A stretch of DNA of 64,000 nt from Nageia nagi (Eukaryota; Pinophyta). The notes below the pieces were generated by a model. That model saw nothing but the letters and a program-made list of their open reading frames with translations. It was not told the DNA's origin and made no database searches. The stretch lies in NCBI GenBank assembly GCA_050084985.1, contig JBITNC010000001.1, positions 102,858,001-102,922,000 on the forward strand. Reading direction: 5' to 3'. The translations under genes were made by a program, and so were the position numbers. Position 1 is the stretch's first letter. Each line of letters opens with the position of its first letter. This document shows positions 32,846 through 44,125 of this stretch, piece by piece.

Positions 32846-34408
32846 TATATATGCATGCATAGCCTAACACCCTAGTGGCTTCAAGGTGCATATTATCTTA
32901 TTTCTCTAAGGAAGGGTGTTTTAGCAAACTCATCCTAACTATTTCATAAATTTTAGATATTTTTGATAAGAAAATGTATTAATTATAGCAATTTCCAGAT
33001 ATGATCTTAGCAAAGTATAGGCGAGTATTATTTTCATCTAAAATCGAACTCTAAGAGTAGTGATATCAACAAGTAATGCTAAAAGTTTTGCAGTAGCTAA
33101 GTTAGGTGTTCTAGGGCATGAAAGGAAGTGACATTAGTAAAGTGAACCCAAATAATTTTAATGAGAAAATGCACTAATTATATCAATCTCCAGATATGAT
33201 GTAAACAGAGTATAGGCGAGTATTATTTTCATCTAAAATTAAACTTCAAGAGTAGTGATGTTAGCAAGTAATGCTAAAAGTACTATGGTAGCTAAGTTAT
33301 GTGTTTTAGAGTACAAAAGGATGTGATTTCAACAAAGTAAAGTGAAACCCATGTTGGCCAAAATAACAGACCTAAAGGAGGTTGACATCATAAGCAAAAC
33401 TAAGATCTCTTAGAGTTACTTACTTCACCTTACAAAGGTGCAAGAAGAAAGTGACATCAACAAAAAATAAAAGCCTTCAAGATTAGAGTGCGAAGATTGA
33501 TGATGTTAGATGTAATAAAAAAAATCTCTACCCAAGTAAAAATTCACTAAAAGACTCTAAAATATGAGCTAAAAATCAAGAAAGCTCCAAAATAATCACT
33601 AGAAGATGGAAAAACTCTGAAATCATTATAATCGATCAAGGAATCTTTTATAAATGCAATACAAGTTCAAAAAACACTTGGGAAACATGCTCATCACAAT
33701 TTAGAGGTAGTTATAGTTTTAGATCTTTCAATTTTTTGCCATGTGGCAGAGATAGTTAGCTATTTATTAAAAGAAGATCAGAATCTTTGGGCCATTTTGT
33801 AACCATTTTGTTTCACTCATTTTGTAACTGATCTAGTATTGCCCCTAGTCTAGCCTAGTATAAATTTAGTTAAAGATAGAGCAAAAAGGGTTAAAATCCC
33901 TAGTATTGCCCCCTTATATTTGTTTTTGATGACCTTTTATTCTATTAGTAATACAATACCATCTTGACCTTTCTTGTCCAACACTTGGCATTATTATTCT
34001 TAATCTAGTTATATTATGGAAAGTAATGGATATTTTCTAAATGATAACAATGAGTTATTAGTATAACTATGTCTTTTATATGGTAGAGTTAAGCTGAAGA
34101 ATAATTTAGAGAATGAAAGCTTACACCATGGCTACTACACTAGATTCTTGCTAAGATTTCATGTTATATGAAAGCTTGTGCTAAACTAGTGATCTATCCC
34201 TTACTTTACTCTTGCTCCCTATCCTTCTTGTTTTATTTCTTGCACTCTACCCTTTTTTATTTCTTTCTTGTTACTTATTCTTTTCATCTACACCCAATAG
34301 ATAAGGAATTGGTCTACTCCAGAGATTAGGTTATTATGTTAGCTTGTTCATGATATACTTTGGTTGAAATTATTCAATAGCATAAATATTACATAATTTC
34401 TATCAATA
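32846..34408 (+). repeat. Left (5') LTR of the Tat element
   Basis: 1563 bp, starting TATATATGCATGC (TG decayed to TA) and ending TCAATA. It contains an internal tandem duplication of ~195 bp (from 32970 and from 33165), shared in part with the right LTR. Confidence 0.88.
32970..33360 (+). repeat. ~195-bp tandem duplication in the Tat LTR
   Basis: Units start GAAAATGYAYTAATTATA at 32970 and 33165, and share CCAGATATGAT, GTATAGGCGAGTATTATTTT and AGTAATGCTAAAAGT. The right LTR has the same duplication at 44255 and 44447, but its second unit has lost ~66 bp. It lies in U3 and may hold promoter sequence. Confidence 0.8.
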
Positions 34409-34428
34409 GTATATCTTTTTGGCATTCC

Positions 34429-34446
34429 CGATGGGACCCAAAAAAT
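34429..34446 (+). other. Candidate Tat primer-binding site
   Basis: TGGCATTCCCGATGGGAC lies ~20 bp inside the left LTR and resembles a decayed TGGCGCCGTTGCCGGGGA-type site used by plant Ty3 elements. Confidence 0.45.
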
Positions 34447-34649
34447 TTCATTGGCAACTCTGTTAGAGGCAGTATTGATGGTATGTATCAAAGAAAATTT
34501 TATAGTTATTATTGTTACTTTTTAAACCTAAATTCTTTTAGTTGCTACTAGAGTTTATGTGGACAAGATCAAAATCCAAAGCAACTAAAGAGGTCCTATA
34601 TTTTAAATAACTTGGTACTCCCAAAAGAAATACCTTAATCAAGTCTAGA

Positions 34650-36050
34650 TCTTTGGGTAGTATCAACACTTTAGAATCTCCATTCAAACTAGTACCATTC
34701 GACCTTCATATTGGGATTGCTTCTCTTATAATGGCTAATCCTACTCCAAATATCTATCCTACATGGGATGATGGGGTATATTTGGCTCTAGCTACATTGC
34801 ATGTTATCCCAAGAAATGTCTTTAAAACTCTACCTAAGTTTGATGCCACCATAGAGAAAATAACCTATGAACACTATGTGGATGTATCTAGTTTGGCTAA
34901 GCTCCATAATATATAGCATGAAGATGTCATGGTAAGATTGCTAGCATAATATTTCAAGGGCAAGGTCCTTGATTGGGATATAAGCCTTGCTATCATATCT
35001 ATAACTTCCTAGGCTTAGTTGGTAGAGCCCTTCATCCTAGAATTTAATGAAGTAGGAGACCCCTCCTCCTTACTAACTCAACTCACCTCTATCAAAAGAC
35101 ATGAATAGGAGAATATTCCAAAATTTAATATTAGGTTGCAAAAATATTGGAAAAGAGTTTCGGTATTGGTTAGTACCTAGCAATCTCAAGCTTTGATGTA
35201 TTATTTGAGAGCCTTTTAACAGATCTCTCTTTGCAAATTCAAAATTTTGAAGTAATCACTTTTTTGAAAGTCTATAGACAAGTAGTGTTTGCTAAATCTT
35301 ATCTCATTTCGATATGAAAACTATCCAACTACATGCCAATGCCATACTTTCCAATGTTACCACAAAACTAGGTAATAAGACCCTCAACAATTTGTATGGC
35401 CTTACCTTTAGCTAGTATTCCTGCATCAGTTCAACAATTTCCATTAGCCTTACCTACCCCAAGAGCTCCTTTATCTTTACCAACCCCACATAAATTTGGA
35501 ATAAATCAAGTAGCTTCCTCTCAAAGTGAGATACAAGAATTTAAAGCTTTATGTAGGAACATGGCAAACCAGATCACCTTCTTGAGTAGACAAAACAATG
35601 CCAAGAGATTCCCATATCCAGCTGTAGAAAAAGCTCAAAATTAGCATATGCTAGTAGAGGATATAGATCAAGATTCTTATTTTGGATAGATAAGAGGCTT
35701 ATGTTTAGCTTGAAATGATGCTCATAAACAAACTTCTTGCCCTATAAATCAAATATCAAAAGTACTTATCTAAAAGCAAAGGAATTCCTCCACCCAATGT
35801 AGTTGATGATATGAGTCAAAATGTAAATTTGATGAATTTCACCCCAGCTAATGTAGGTGTTTTTGCTATAGAAATAAGGTATATAAAGAGGCCTCATGTA
35901 TCAAATCTACCAGATAAAAGAACTAAATTTCTAAAAGGTCACAATCCAATAACCTCCAAGAAGCTCGGTATAGCTCTTGATTCTACAAACATGACACTCC
36001 CAAAAGAAGTTGCATCTCATAAATTTCTAGTTTCAAAAGCTAGATAAATG
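34650..36050 (+). pseudogene. Tat gag relic
   Basis: 34653-34916 reads NPTPNIYPTWDDGVYLALAT and KFDATIEKITYEHYVDVSSL, followed in other frames by YFKGKVLDWDISL, FNEVGDPSSLLTQLTSIKRH and KFNIRLQKYWKRV, a capsid with the usual FxxxYxxIGxPxxLLTxLxxIKK pattern of plant Ty3 gags. 35396-35644 is Pro/Leu-rich then EIQEFKALCRNMANQITFLS, a possible coiled coil. 35811-36047 is the tail. No intact zinc knuckle. Confidence 0.75.
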
Positions 36051-36308
36051 CCTAAAGTTGACGAAGTCAATAATAAGATGATCTAAAGGTTAAGGTTTCC
36101 CTCACTCACCAAGCATCAAAGGAGGGATGATACTCAATGGTTTCAACAAAGGTTCACTAACAAAGACAGTAAGCCTCCAGTGGTTCATGATTTCAATATT
36201 GTGGAAAAATTAAAGAGAACCCCTTTAAAGATAACTTTATTTTATGCCTTAAAAATCCCTAAGTAAATTAATTTATTAAGGGTATCCCTTGCAGCATTAA
36301 ATGAAGGA

Positions 36309-36770
36309 ATGGATAGTGTGTTAAACTTGTTTGAGACATCCAAATATGTGGGAATGGGAAAAAATAAACCACTAGGATTTTATATGACTTTAGAGGTCGA
36401 TGGGTATGTGCTACATAATTGTCTAATCAATTCCAGAGTAGCCACTACCATCATGCCTAAAGCAATATGTGATGTAATAGGGCTACCTCTTACTAGAACA
36501 TCCATAGGAGTGTTGCAGTTAGACTCAACCCTAGTTAAAACTATTGGGGTTAGCAAAGATATAGTTCTAAAGATACATAAGTGTCCTTTTTTGGTCATCA
36601 CTCAGGAAATTGTAGTAGTTGAACTTCCTCCTCTTTTCGAGTTATGTCTATCCAAGGAGTTCATAGCAAAAATAAGGGGTTATTTAGCAATGGATTACAC
36701 TCATTATTTAATTCCTTATGGAGACAAGAGAGTAAGGTTGGATAATGAAAAATTTCCAATGTTCATGTAG
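36309..36770 (+). pseudogene. Tat aspartic protease
   Basis: A 153-codon open frame. LGFYMTLEVDGYVLHNCLIN then SRVATTIMPKAICDVIGLPL matches the retropepsin NCLIDSGASxNVMPxxICxxxGL segment. The catalytic Asp-Ser-Gly is Asn-Ser-Arg, so it is inactive despite the open frame. The second half carries the GYxAMDYxHxLIPYGDKxVRLDNE stretch. Confidence 0.85.
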
Positions 36771-36976
36771 AAAAGAAGGAGGAGGTTAATGCAATCCTGA
36801 GTGAGTTGGAAGAGAGTGAGTATTTATTAGAGGAATTATGAACTGAATATCCCATGTCTATGAATATGCTTAGCACCATTTATGACATGGAGTTTAGAAA
36901 TTATTGTTTGATGGAACCAGAGCCTTTCATCCCAAAGCTCACTAGTGAAGAGTTTAGAAAAGGTGAAGTCTAGGAA

Positions 36977-37762
36977 ATGTTCTTTGATGGAGCCAGATCT
37001 AAAAATGGGTTAGCTATTGGGATTATCCTAATTGATCCAAAGGAAAAAATTCATAAATTCTCATACAATCTCACATGGATATACACCAATAATACAGTTA
37101 AGTATGAAGCCCTTTGCCTTGGTTTAAAGCAAGCAATTAAAATGCAAATTCATTATGTGAAAATTAAAGGAGACTTAGAGTTAATTGTAAACCAAGTCAT
37201 AGGTAAGTGCTCTATTAAACATTATTATTTAAAATCTTATAGAAATAGAGTGTTGGATGCTAGTTTTGATCCCACCAATCATTGGTTCCAAAAAAAGGTG
37301 GTTCAGCTTATCTTTATACCTTCCATTCTAGATAATGATTCCTTTTGGAAAGTCTTTAAATATGAGGCTCATATCAATCAATTTTTGCTACAGCAATCTA
37401 TGTGTCATGCGGTAAGGGAAGAAGATGCTAAAATTTTTTTGGAACTAGATATAATCCAATTGAACAATAATATAATTCCTAGAGATCTGATTCCATTTGA
37501 AGGGTTATCCGAGAGAAATGATCAAGTAAGAAGAAAGGGTATAATTATAAACCTTGATAATCATAAGGTGTATGAAATTATTCCCAAAAAAAATTTAAAA
37601 ATTAGCATATGCAACTACCTTGATCAAATCAAAGAGATTATTTATTTGTGCAAAGTTTTTGTTGATATAATTGCTTGGTCATATGATGATCTAAAGGTTT
37701 TTGATAAATATATAATTCAGCATATGATAGAATTGATTGAAGATGCCAAGCCAATCAGATAG
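36977..37762 (+). pseudogene. Tat archaeal-type RNase H (aRNH) upstream of RT
   Basis: 261-codon open frame. Residues ~1-100 are an aRNH: MFFDGARSKNGLAIGIIL (first Asp), YEALCLGLKQAIKMQI (Glu) and VKIKGDLELIVNQVIG (second Asp). The later part runs into the RT N-terminus: IIAWSYDDLKVFDKYIIQHM is the FAWSYxDLxxxDxxIxxHxI stretch before Ty3/Tat RT. So aRNH and RT are neighbours in one polyprotein. Active-site residues FDG, YEAL, GDLEL are preserved. A stop separates it from the main RT block. Confidence 0.88.
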
Positions 37763-37769
37763 AAGCAAA

Positions 37770-38420
37770 GGCTAGTAAACCCCAAGATTGAAGTGGCAAT
37801 GAAATAAAAAGTTCTAAAACTATATAAAGTTGGTATCATATATCCTATAAAACATTCTGCATGGGTGGTAAAATTAGTCTCAGTTAGAATGAAAAATGGA
37901 GAAATTTGATTGTGTGTGTATTTTAGAGGTTTAAATAAATTCTTATTAAAAGATCATTATCTTCTACTGCCTATGGAACAAATATTAAATACTATGGCTG
38001 GAGCGAAAACATTCTCATTACTAGATGGTTTTTTGGGGTATAATCAAGTTTGGGTAAAAAATGAAGATCAGTTCAAAATGGCTTTTACAACTAAATGGGG
38101 AACATTTGCTTTCTAGAGAATGCCTTTTAGATTATCAAATGCTGGAGCAACCTTCCAAATGGCTATGGACTATGCTTTTGGAGAAATGTTAAATAAAAGT
38201 GTGCTAGTATAATTGGATGATATCACTATTTTCTCTCATGATAGGAGTTCTCATGTACAACATCTAGGGTAGGCTTTTATCAAATGTAGAAGGTATGGAA
38301 TTTCCTTAAATCCATAAAAGTCTATTTTTGCAGTAGATGAGAGAAAGCTTATTGGACATGTTTTTCAAAATAAGGTTGGGGTATTGATCTAGATAAGGTA
38401 GAAGCAATAAACAAATTATC
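37770..38420 (+). pseudogene. Tat reverse transcriptase relic
   Basis: 37910-38116 reads CVYFRGLNKFLLKDHYLLLP, MEQILNTMAGAKTFSLLDG and GYNQVWVKNEDQFKMAF; SLLDG carries the first catalytic Asp. Then MPFRLSNAGATFQMAMDYAF and LDDITIFSHDRS (38205-38245), the LDDI active site. Stops at the YxDD position and elsewhere. Confidence 0.9.
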
Positions 38421-38559
38421 TCTTCCTTCAAACAAAAAGGCTTTACAATCTTTTCTAGTATAGATTAACTTTGGAAGAAGATTCATTCAAGATTTTTCAA
38501 GCATTGTTAAGCCTATTACTCTCATGTTAAAGAAAAATACTATGTTCAAATGGACTAAA

Positions 38560-39080
38560 GAAAGAAAAGAAGCATTTCAAAGAATCAAGTTTGCAATAAC
38601 TAGGTGCCTCTCTTAAGGAACCCATATTTCAGTAAAGAATTCATTTTGTATGCATATGGCTCTAATTCAAGCATTACAGCTATCCTAACATAGAAATTTG
38701 AAAAGAATGAAGAATTTTCTATTGCTTTTTTCAATCAAAATATGAATAAATGTGAGGAGAAGTACACTTTTGTTGAAAAGTAAGTCCTAGTAATACTAAA
38801 GTTTTTGGGAAAGTTGAAATATTATATAGGTCAGAGCAGATTTTTGGTCTTAACTATACATCCAGATGTTAGATCTTATATAATGTAAAGAGAAATTAGA
38901 GAAGGGAGACCCAAATGGATTTCTAAAATTTTAACATATGATGTGTAAATTAGACCTACTAAACTCATAAAGGAAAAGGCCCTCTATGAGCAATTAGCCA
39001 GAGATGTCATAGAAGGAAAAGATAGTGTGTATTTCACCGAACAAGTAATTCTAGATGAGGAACTAGGTATGGAGGAAAAT
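38560..39080 (+). pseudogene. Tat classical RNase H relic with lost catalytic Asp
   Basis: Reads FILYAYGSNSSITAIL, FSIAFFNQNMNKCEEKYTFV and LKYYIGQSRFLVLT across stops, a Ty3 RNase H and tether. The first motif should have Asp (YTDAS); here it is YAYGS. The other Tat copy (53980-54300) has LYAYGIEKSIATIL, so the loss is a family state rather than random decay. Confidence 0.8.
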
Positions 39081-39089
39081 GACTAGATG

Positions 39090-40320
39090 GGCCAATTAAA
39101 TAGGTATTTTGAATTTGGTAAACTCCTTGCACATTTGAAATATCATAAAGAAGAATATTTAAAATTCATGACCAAAATTATTCAAAAATTGACCAAGTGC
39201 TTTATAGAAGAAATCATGATGGAGTATTGCTGAGGTGTATACCTTCATCCAAGATAGCAAAATTGATCAAAGAATTTCCTTTTGGGGTATTCAAAGGTCA
39301 TTATTCTAGTTATATAATGGTGGGTAAAATAATTCAAGTGGGTTATTACTAGCCCACTATGTTCAAACATGCTTTTTTGAAGGTTCAAAGTTGAGAGAAA
39401 TGTCAAAGGTTTGTAGGTAGAAAGAGAAAGGTAGCTTTACCATTAGAACCCATTCAAGTGGAAGAACCTTTTCAATAGTGAGGATTAGACTTTATTGGAA
39501 TTATTAATCCAAATTCCTCAACTGGGTATAAATTCATTCTCAATGCCATTGATTATTTCACCAGATGGGTAGAAGTCATGAAAGAGGCAAATCAAAAAAC
39601 TATTCTAAAATTCATTAAAAAGTTGATTACCAAGTATGGAATTCCTTAAATAATCATTTCTGATAATGGCTTGGCATTTATAGGGATAGATATCATCGAT
39701 TTTGCTATGAGATATGGGATTTACTAGAAGACTTCCTCAAATCACTATCCATAGAGTAATGGGCTGGTTGAATCAACAAATAAGAATTTGTTAAGGATCC
39801 TTAAGAGAAATGTAGAAGATAATCCTCAAACCTAGCAAGAGAAGCTGAATTGGGCATTATGGGTATAAAGTCGACTATCAATACTATTCCATATGCATAG
39901 GTATATAGGAAAAGGGCTTTGCTACCAAGTCATATAGAGCTTCCTGCTTTGATAATACTTAAGAATATGGTTAAGGATTTGAACTACTTCAAGTATAGAT
40001 GAATGAATTATTGCATCTAGAAGAATCCTAGAATAAGTCATATCTAGATTTATAAAGGAGAAATGAAATTATAAAGAGGTGGTTTGATACCCAAAAAGTT
40101 TCTTCAAACACCTTCAAAGAAGATCTTAAAATGGGATGAAGATAGAGCTAAATGCAAAAAGCATAAGAAGTTTGACTCTTTGTGATCAAGACCATACATC
40201 ATAGCCAAGTGCGTTGGGAGAAATGCTTTTAAAATAGCTAAATTAAATGGGTGGAAGCTATCAATTTTAGTAAATGAGTAGCATTTGAAACATTACAAGC
40301 CCGCATGGATGGAAGAATGA
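39090..40320 (+). pseudogene. Tat integrase relic
   Basis: The zinc region begins near 39160 (LLAHLKYHKEEYLKFM). Core: GLDFIGIINPNSSTGYKFIL and NAIDYFTRWVEVMKEANQ (39490-39600), KYGIP, ISDNGLAFIGIDII (39655-39700, second Asp) and GLVESTNKNLLRILKRN (39760-39815, the catalytic Glu). The triad is recognisable but frames are broken. Confidence 0.85.
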
Positions 40321-40777
40321 TTTTAAAAGAAAATTTACTACCTTTCTAAATATTGTAAATATGATGTGTTTTGAATTTAATTTCCAAAGTAAGAGTACAT
40401 TTTTTATTTAATGACAATATTAATGACTTATGGCATTTTTAGCAGCAATGGAATTGGAGTTCCTAAGAAAAACCTAGAAGCATAAAATTAGTTATTAATG
40501 CAAATGGTGTAGCAGTTATATCACATGATTGAAAAATAAATGCGAGGCATGGGAATTTAAGAATAAAAGTAGCAAAGATGGCACATTTTGAAACATACAA
40601 ACTCTAGAACTTTTGAAGAGCAGCAGTTGTAGAGCAGCAGTTGTTTGAGTTTCCAGTATTCAATAAAGCTGAGAAATGTAGAGCATCATTTAGAATTGTT
40701 AAGTCAAAGTAGGGTATACTTAGAAGCATAGTCTAAAAGGAATATGGTGCCAACTCCAAGAAGGGTGGTTAAAAAGG

Positions 40778-43700
40778 TTGTGGATTCAATGGAGTTGCTA
40801 TGGGACAGAAATAATAGCTCAGAATAAGAATCCAAAGGGTACTACAGAAGGTAAGTGTCCTATTTTTGGATTTAATTATATTGCTCACACACCAATATGG
40901 TTAGGTCTTATGTATTTTATTCACCATAGATGTTTCCCAATACTAGAGTTGATAGAGCTAATCAAAAGGGAATTTGATCCTACAATGAGGGTTGTAAGAA
41001 ACTTACAAGGGAAGGTGGTTCTTAGCCTAGACCCCATGTCTTTAGCTAGCACTTTTAATCCACCTACCTTGTTCTCTCCCCCTATCTTGATAAATTGGGA
41101 CATAATACCAAGCTCAAATATGAGGATGAACATCCTATCTTGGCTTAATAGGAATGTGGATGGTGCTATGAATTTCTTAGAAGTTCCAAATTCTAAAGTG
41201 TTGTTATCTAGTTTCTCCTCAGACCTACAATTGTTGTTATTTATGTTGTTAGTAGTAGTAGAGAAAAAGTTAGATAAATATATCTCATTGGCAAAGCTTG
41301 TCATAGCCTACCAGATCTCTCATCTGAATACTCCCACCATTTATGATTGGGCTATTGCTATTTTAGATAGGATTTCAAAACAATTAGAATAAATTGATCA
41401 AGGATCTCACGTTGCATATGCATCATATATTATTTGGTTGGTAATTCATCAAAATTCAAGATTCTTCAAAAAATTGATCTTAATTAAGTATGAAGGAGAT
41501 GGGTCCCTTAGGTATATGGATAAATGGACTAAGGAAGTAAGGTCATCAATCGATTACTATAGCTTTGTGAAAAACTTTTTAGTTTTATTCATGAGTCTAT
41601 TTTCTCTAAAATTCCAAGGCTATCAAATGCATCAAAATTATATCTTTAGATGCCTCATGATGAGATTGGAGATTGATTCTTCACTAAGGAAGGAACATTC
41701 ATTAGAATTTATGGTTTATGGGTGCCCCTTTCTTATTACCTATACATGTCACTGATTAAATCTTTAGTATAGAGTATGTAAGGTAAATAGATTATGTATA
41801 TGCAAAATATGGAGCTATAGCTAAGCAAATACTGGTCTATGTTCTACCTCACAAGGTGCATCACTTGGTACTCCAAAGTAGAGGAGGAAACGACCAACTA
41901 AAGGAGAAGCTACTCAAGTTGAAGTTAAGAAGGATTAATCAATATTCATTATATGATCCAAAAGATGTGTTTGGTAAAAGGTTGAAAAATCAGCCCAACC
42001 CTCCCAACTTTAAAGTGGAAGCTAAACCAAAATTGGACTAGTGGAGAAATCTAAAAGAGAAGGATATACCAATACCCATGTCTTTTATTGCTAAAGATTT
42101 GTTACCATCATGGGTGAGTTTCTATGAGAATAATGTAGTTTTTAATCCAAGGACTGATTCAATTTCCAAAAATCTTTAGCTACATTAAGAAGGCTTAAGT
42201 GGAGTGAAGAGAAAATTACTACATTTAACCAATACCAAATTGAATCGAGGAATAAATTCACTCCCCTTAAGTTTGACCTTGATGATGTGTTCAAAGATAT
42301 GTGGAAGATGGAACACCCTTTAGATATTCCTATTGAAAAGTATCCTAGAAGAGATGATGAAGAAGAAGAACAAGATCAGCTAGAAGCTCAAGGAATTAGC
42401 CAAGAGGAGGAAGTTGAAGAAGAGGTTAGAGAAGCTACCTTTGAAGCCATACAAGGGACATCAAAGGGATGAGAAGTGTATATGATGAAAAGGAAAGCTT
42501 AGAAGGCCCCCCTTTCACCTATGAAGAAGAAGACCCCCACTCCAACAAGTAAACTTTCTATTTCTATTCCTTCTACTTATCTTTCAAATACCTCTACAAT
42601 AAAACCTATCATACTAGTTTCTATTCAAGTTGCCTCAACCATTTCTACTCAAGCCTCCCTTTCTACAATTGTGATAACCTCTCTTACACCCACCACACAA
42701 CCAATTTCAATGTTACAACTACCTTTTCAATGGCATAATCCTACCCCTTCTGCATCGATTTCCCTTGTTGCTCCTCTCATTGATGTCATCACTATACCAT
42801 CATCATCACCACCACCAATTCTAATAAATCCCATTAGTAGTAGTGGTCCAAACTCTAGCCAGTCTAATCTTACAACACTAATAAAATAAGTTATGGCCTC
42901 CCCTTCCCAGGAATTGAGTGTTGGTTCTCCATTCATCACTATATCTGGGTAGCAGGTGTTTGTTGATGAGATTATGCAATAGCACCAACAAATGAAGAGT
43001 AAACAAGAAGAATGGATGCAGAGGTAATTGTAAAAAATCCTAGCATTAGATAATTTGATAAGGCTCTAGACTTTTGTGGATTCAAAAAATAAAGTGCTAG
43101 GGATGGCTATAGCCCAGGATCTCTAGGAAGGGTAGAGTGATTTAACCTCCATGAACACTTGAGTGAAGATAGATATGAGAAGCATTCCCCAGAGTGATAA
43201 GAATGAGTTGTTGCAAACTATCATGGACCTAAATATATTAGAGTTGACCAAATTGGAGGTCAAGTATAACAAGCTTCAAAAGGCCATGAAGCTATGAAGA
43301 AGTAGTTGGTTGCTCAAAATGTCAAGTTGAAATTTGCCAATAACAATATAGTTATTTTAAAAGGCAAGTTTAGCTATCACTCCTACCATCAATAGCATGA
43401 GCAAAAAGGATGCCACTATTGTTGAAAAAGATGCAGAAATAGTTGCAAGAATAGTAAAAATTGCATCAAGAGACTCAATCATTGATAGTCTAAATGCCAA
43501 CGTAGCTTAATTACAATAAAGCATGAACAAGTAAAAAGTGGATAAGAGTTTTTTATTAGATATAAAGGAGAAATTTTGGGAACAAGGGTCCTAAGAAATC
43601 AAGGACCTGAATCATCTCAGGTATCATGTTGAAATGTGTTTGTGCTAAGAAAGAAAATAAGAAACTAAATGAAATTTCAAATGAAAGTTTATAGGCCCTA

Positions 43701-43850
43701 AATATTAGGGATCAAGTTGAACTTATGGCAGTAATCAATTACCTGATGTAGGAAATGTAGGTTTATCAAGAGATAAAAAATAATGTGTTGAACCAATTGT
43801 AAGGAACAGAGATGTGGAAATGTTGCTATATTTTCTTGATGAGGTGAATT
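40778..43850 (+). pseudogene. ORF X downstream of Tat integrase, unknown function
   Basis: Between integrase and 3' LTR lies 3 kb with coding character in the element's sense. The longest frame (40778-41392, 204 codons) reads ELIELIKREFDPTMRVVRNL, QGKVVLSLDPMSLASTFNPP and LDKYISLAKLVIAYQISHL. 41438-41755 continues (DKWTKEVRSSIDYYSFVKNF). A Glu-rich stretch at 42335-42440 and a Ser/Thr/Pro-rich stretch at 42521-42889 follow. 42960-43800 is coiled-coil-like, with stops. The layout, globular head, low-complexity middle and coiled-coil tail, resembles the 13416-15340 protein without evident sequence similarity. The position recalls env-like ORFs of some plant Ty3 elements, but I see no signal peptide, membrane anchor or glycosylation pattern supporting that. 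Confidence 0.5.
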
Positions 43851-44125
43851 TGTTAAAACTTTTTTATTCTTAGGCAAAGGTTGGGGTTAGTTTATAGCAA
43901 TTATTGCAAAAACATGGGCAAGTGTCCTATAAAGTTTTGAATACTATAGCCTTAGCTCTATCAAGGTTAAAGGACTTCTCCATAGTGCGTGTAAATTAGG
44001 GAAAGGTTTAGTAGTTTCTAAGTTCATAGAATTTAAGCTTAATCCCTCTCCATTTTCAAATTTTTATGCTGGGTTCAAAAATTTCTTATATAAAAAGGTG
44101 AAATTTTCTTGCAGATATCACCAAA

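Noticed and set aside
32846-32891. The first residues of the frame ending at 32891 as copia integrase
   Set aside because: They are translated from the Tat LTR end; a homologous sequence is at 44126 in the other LTR.
40921-41304. 127-codon minus-strand frame opposite ORF X
   Set aside because: It is a shadow of the plus-strand frame 40778-41392, which agrees with the direction of the element.
40778-43850. ORF X as an envelope gene
   Set aside because: Position fits, but I saw no signal peptide, transmembrane anchor or cysteine pattern.
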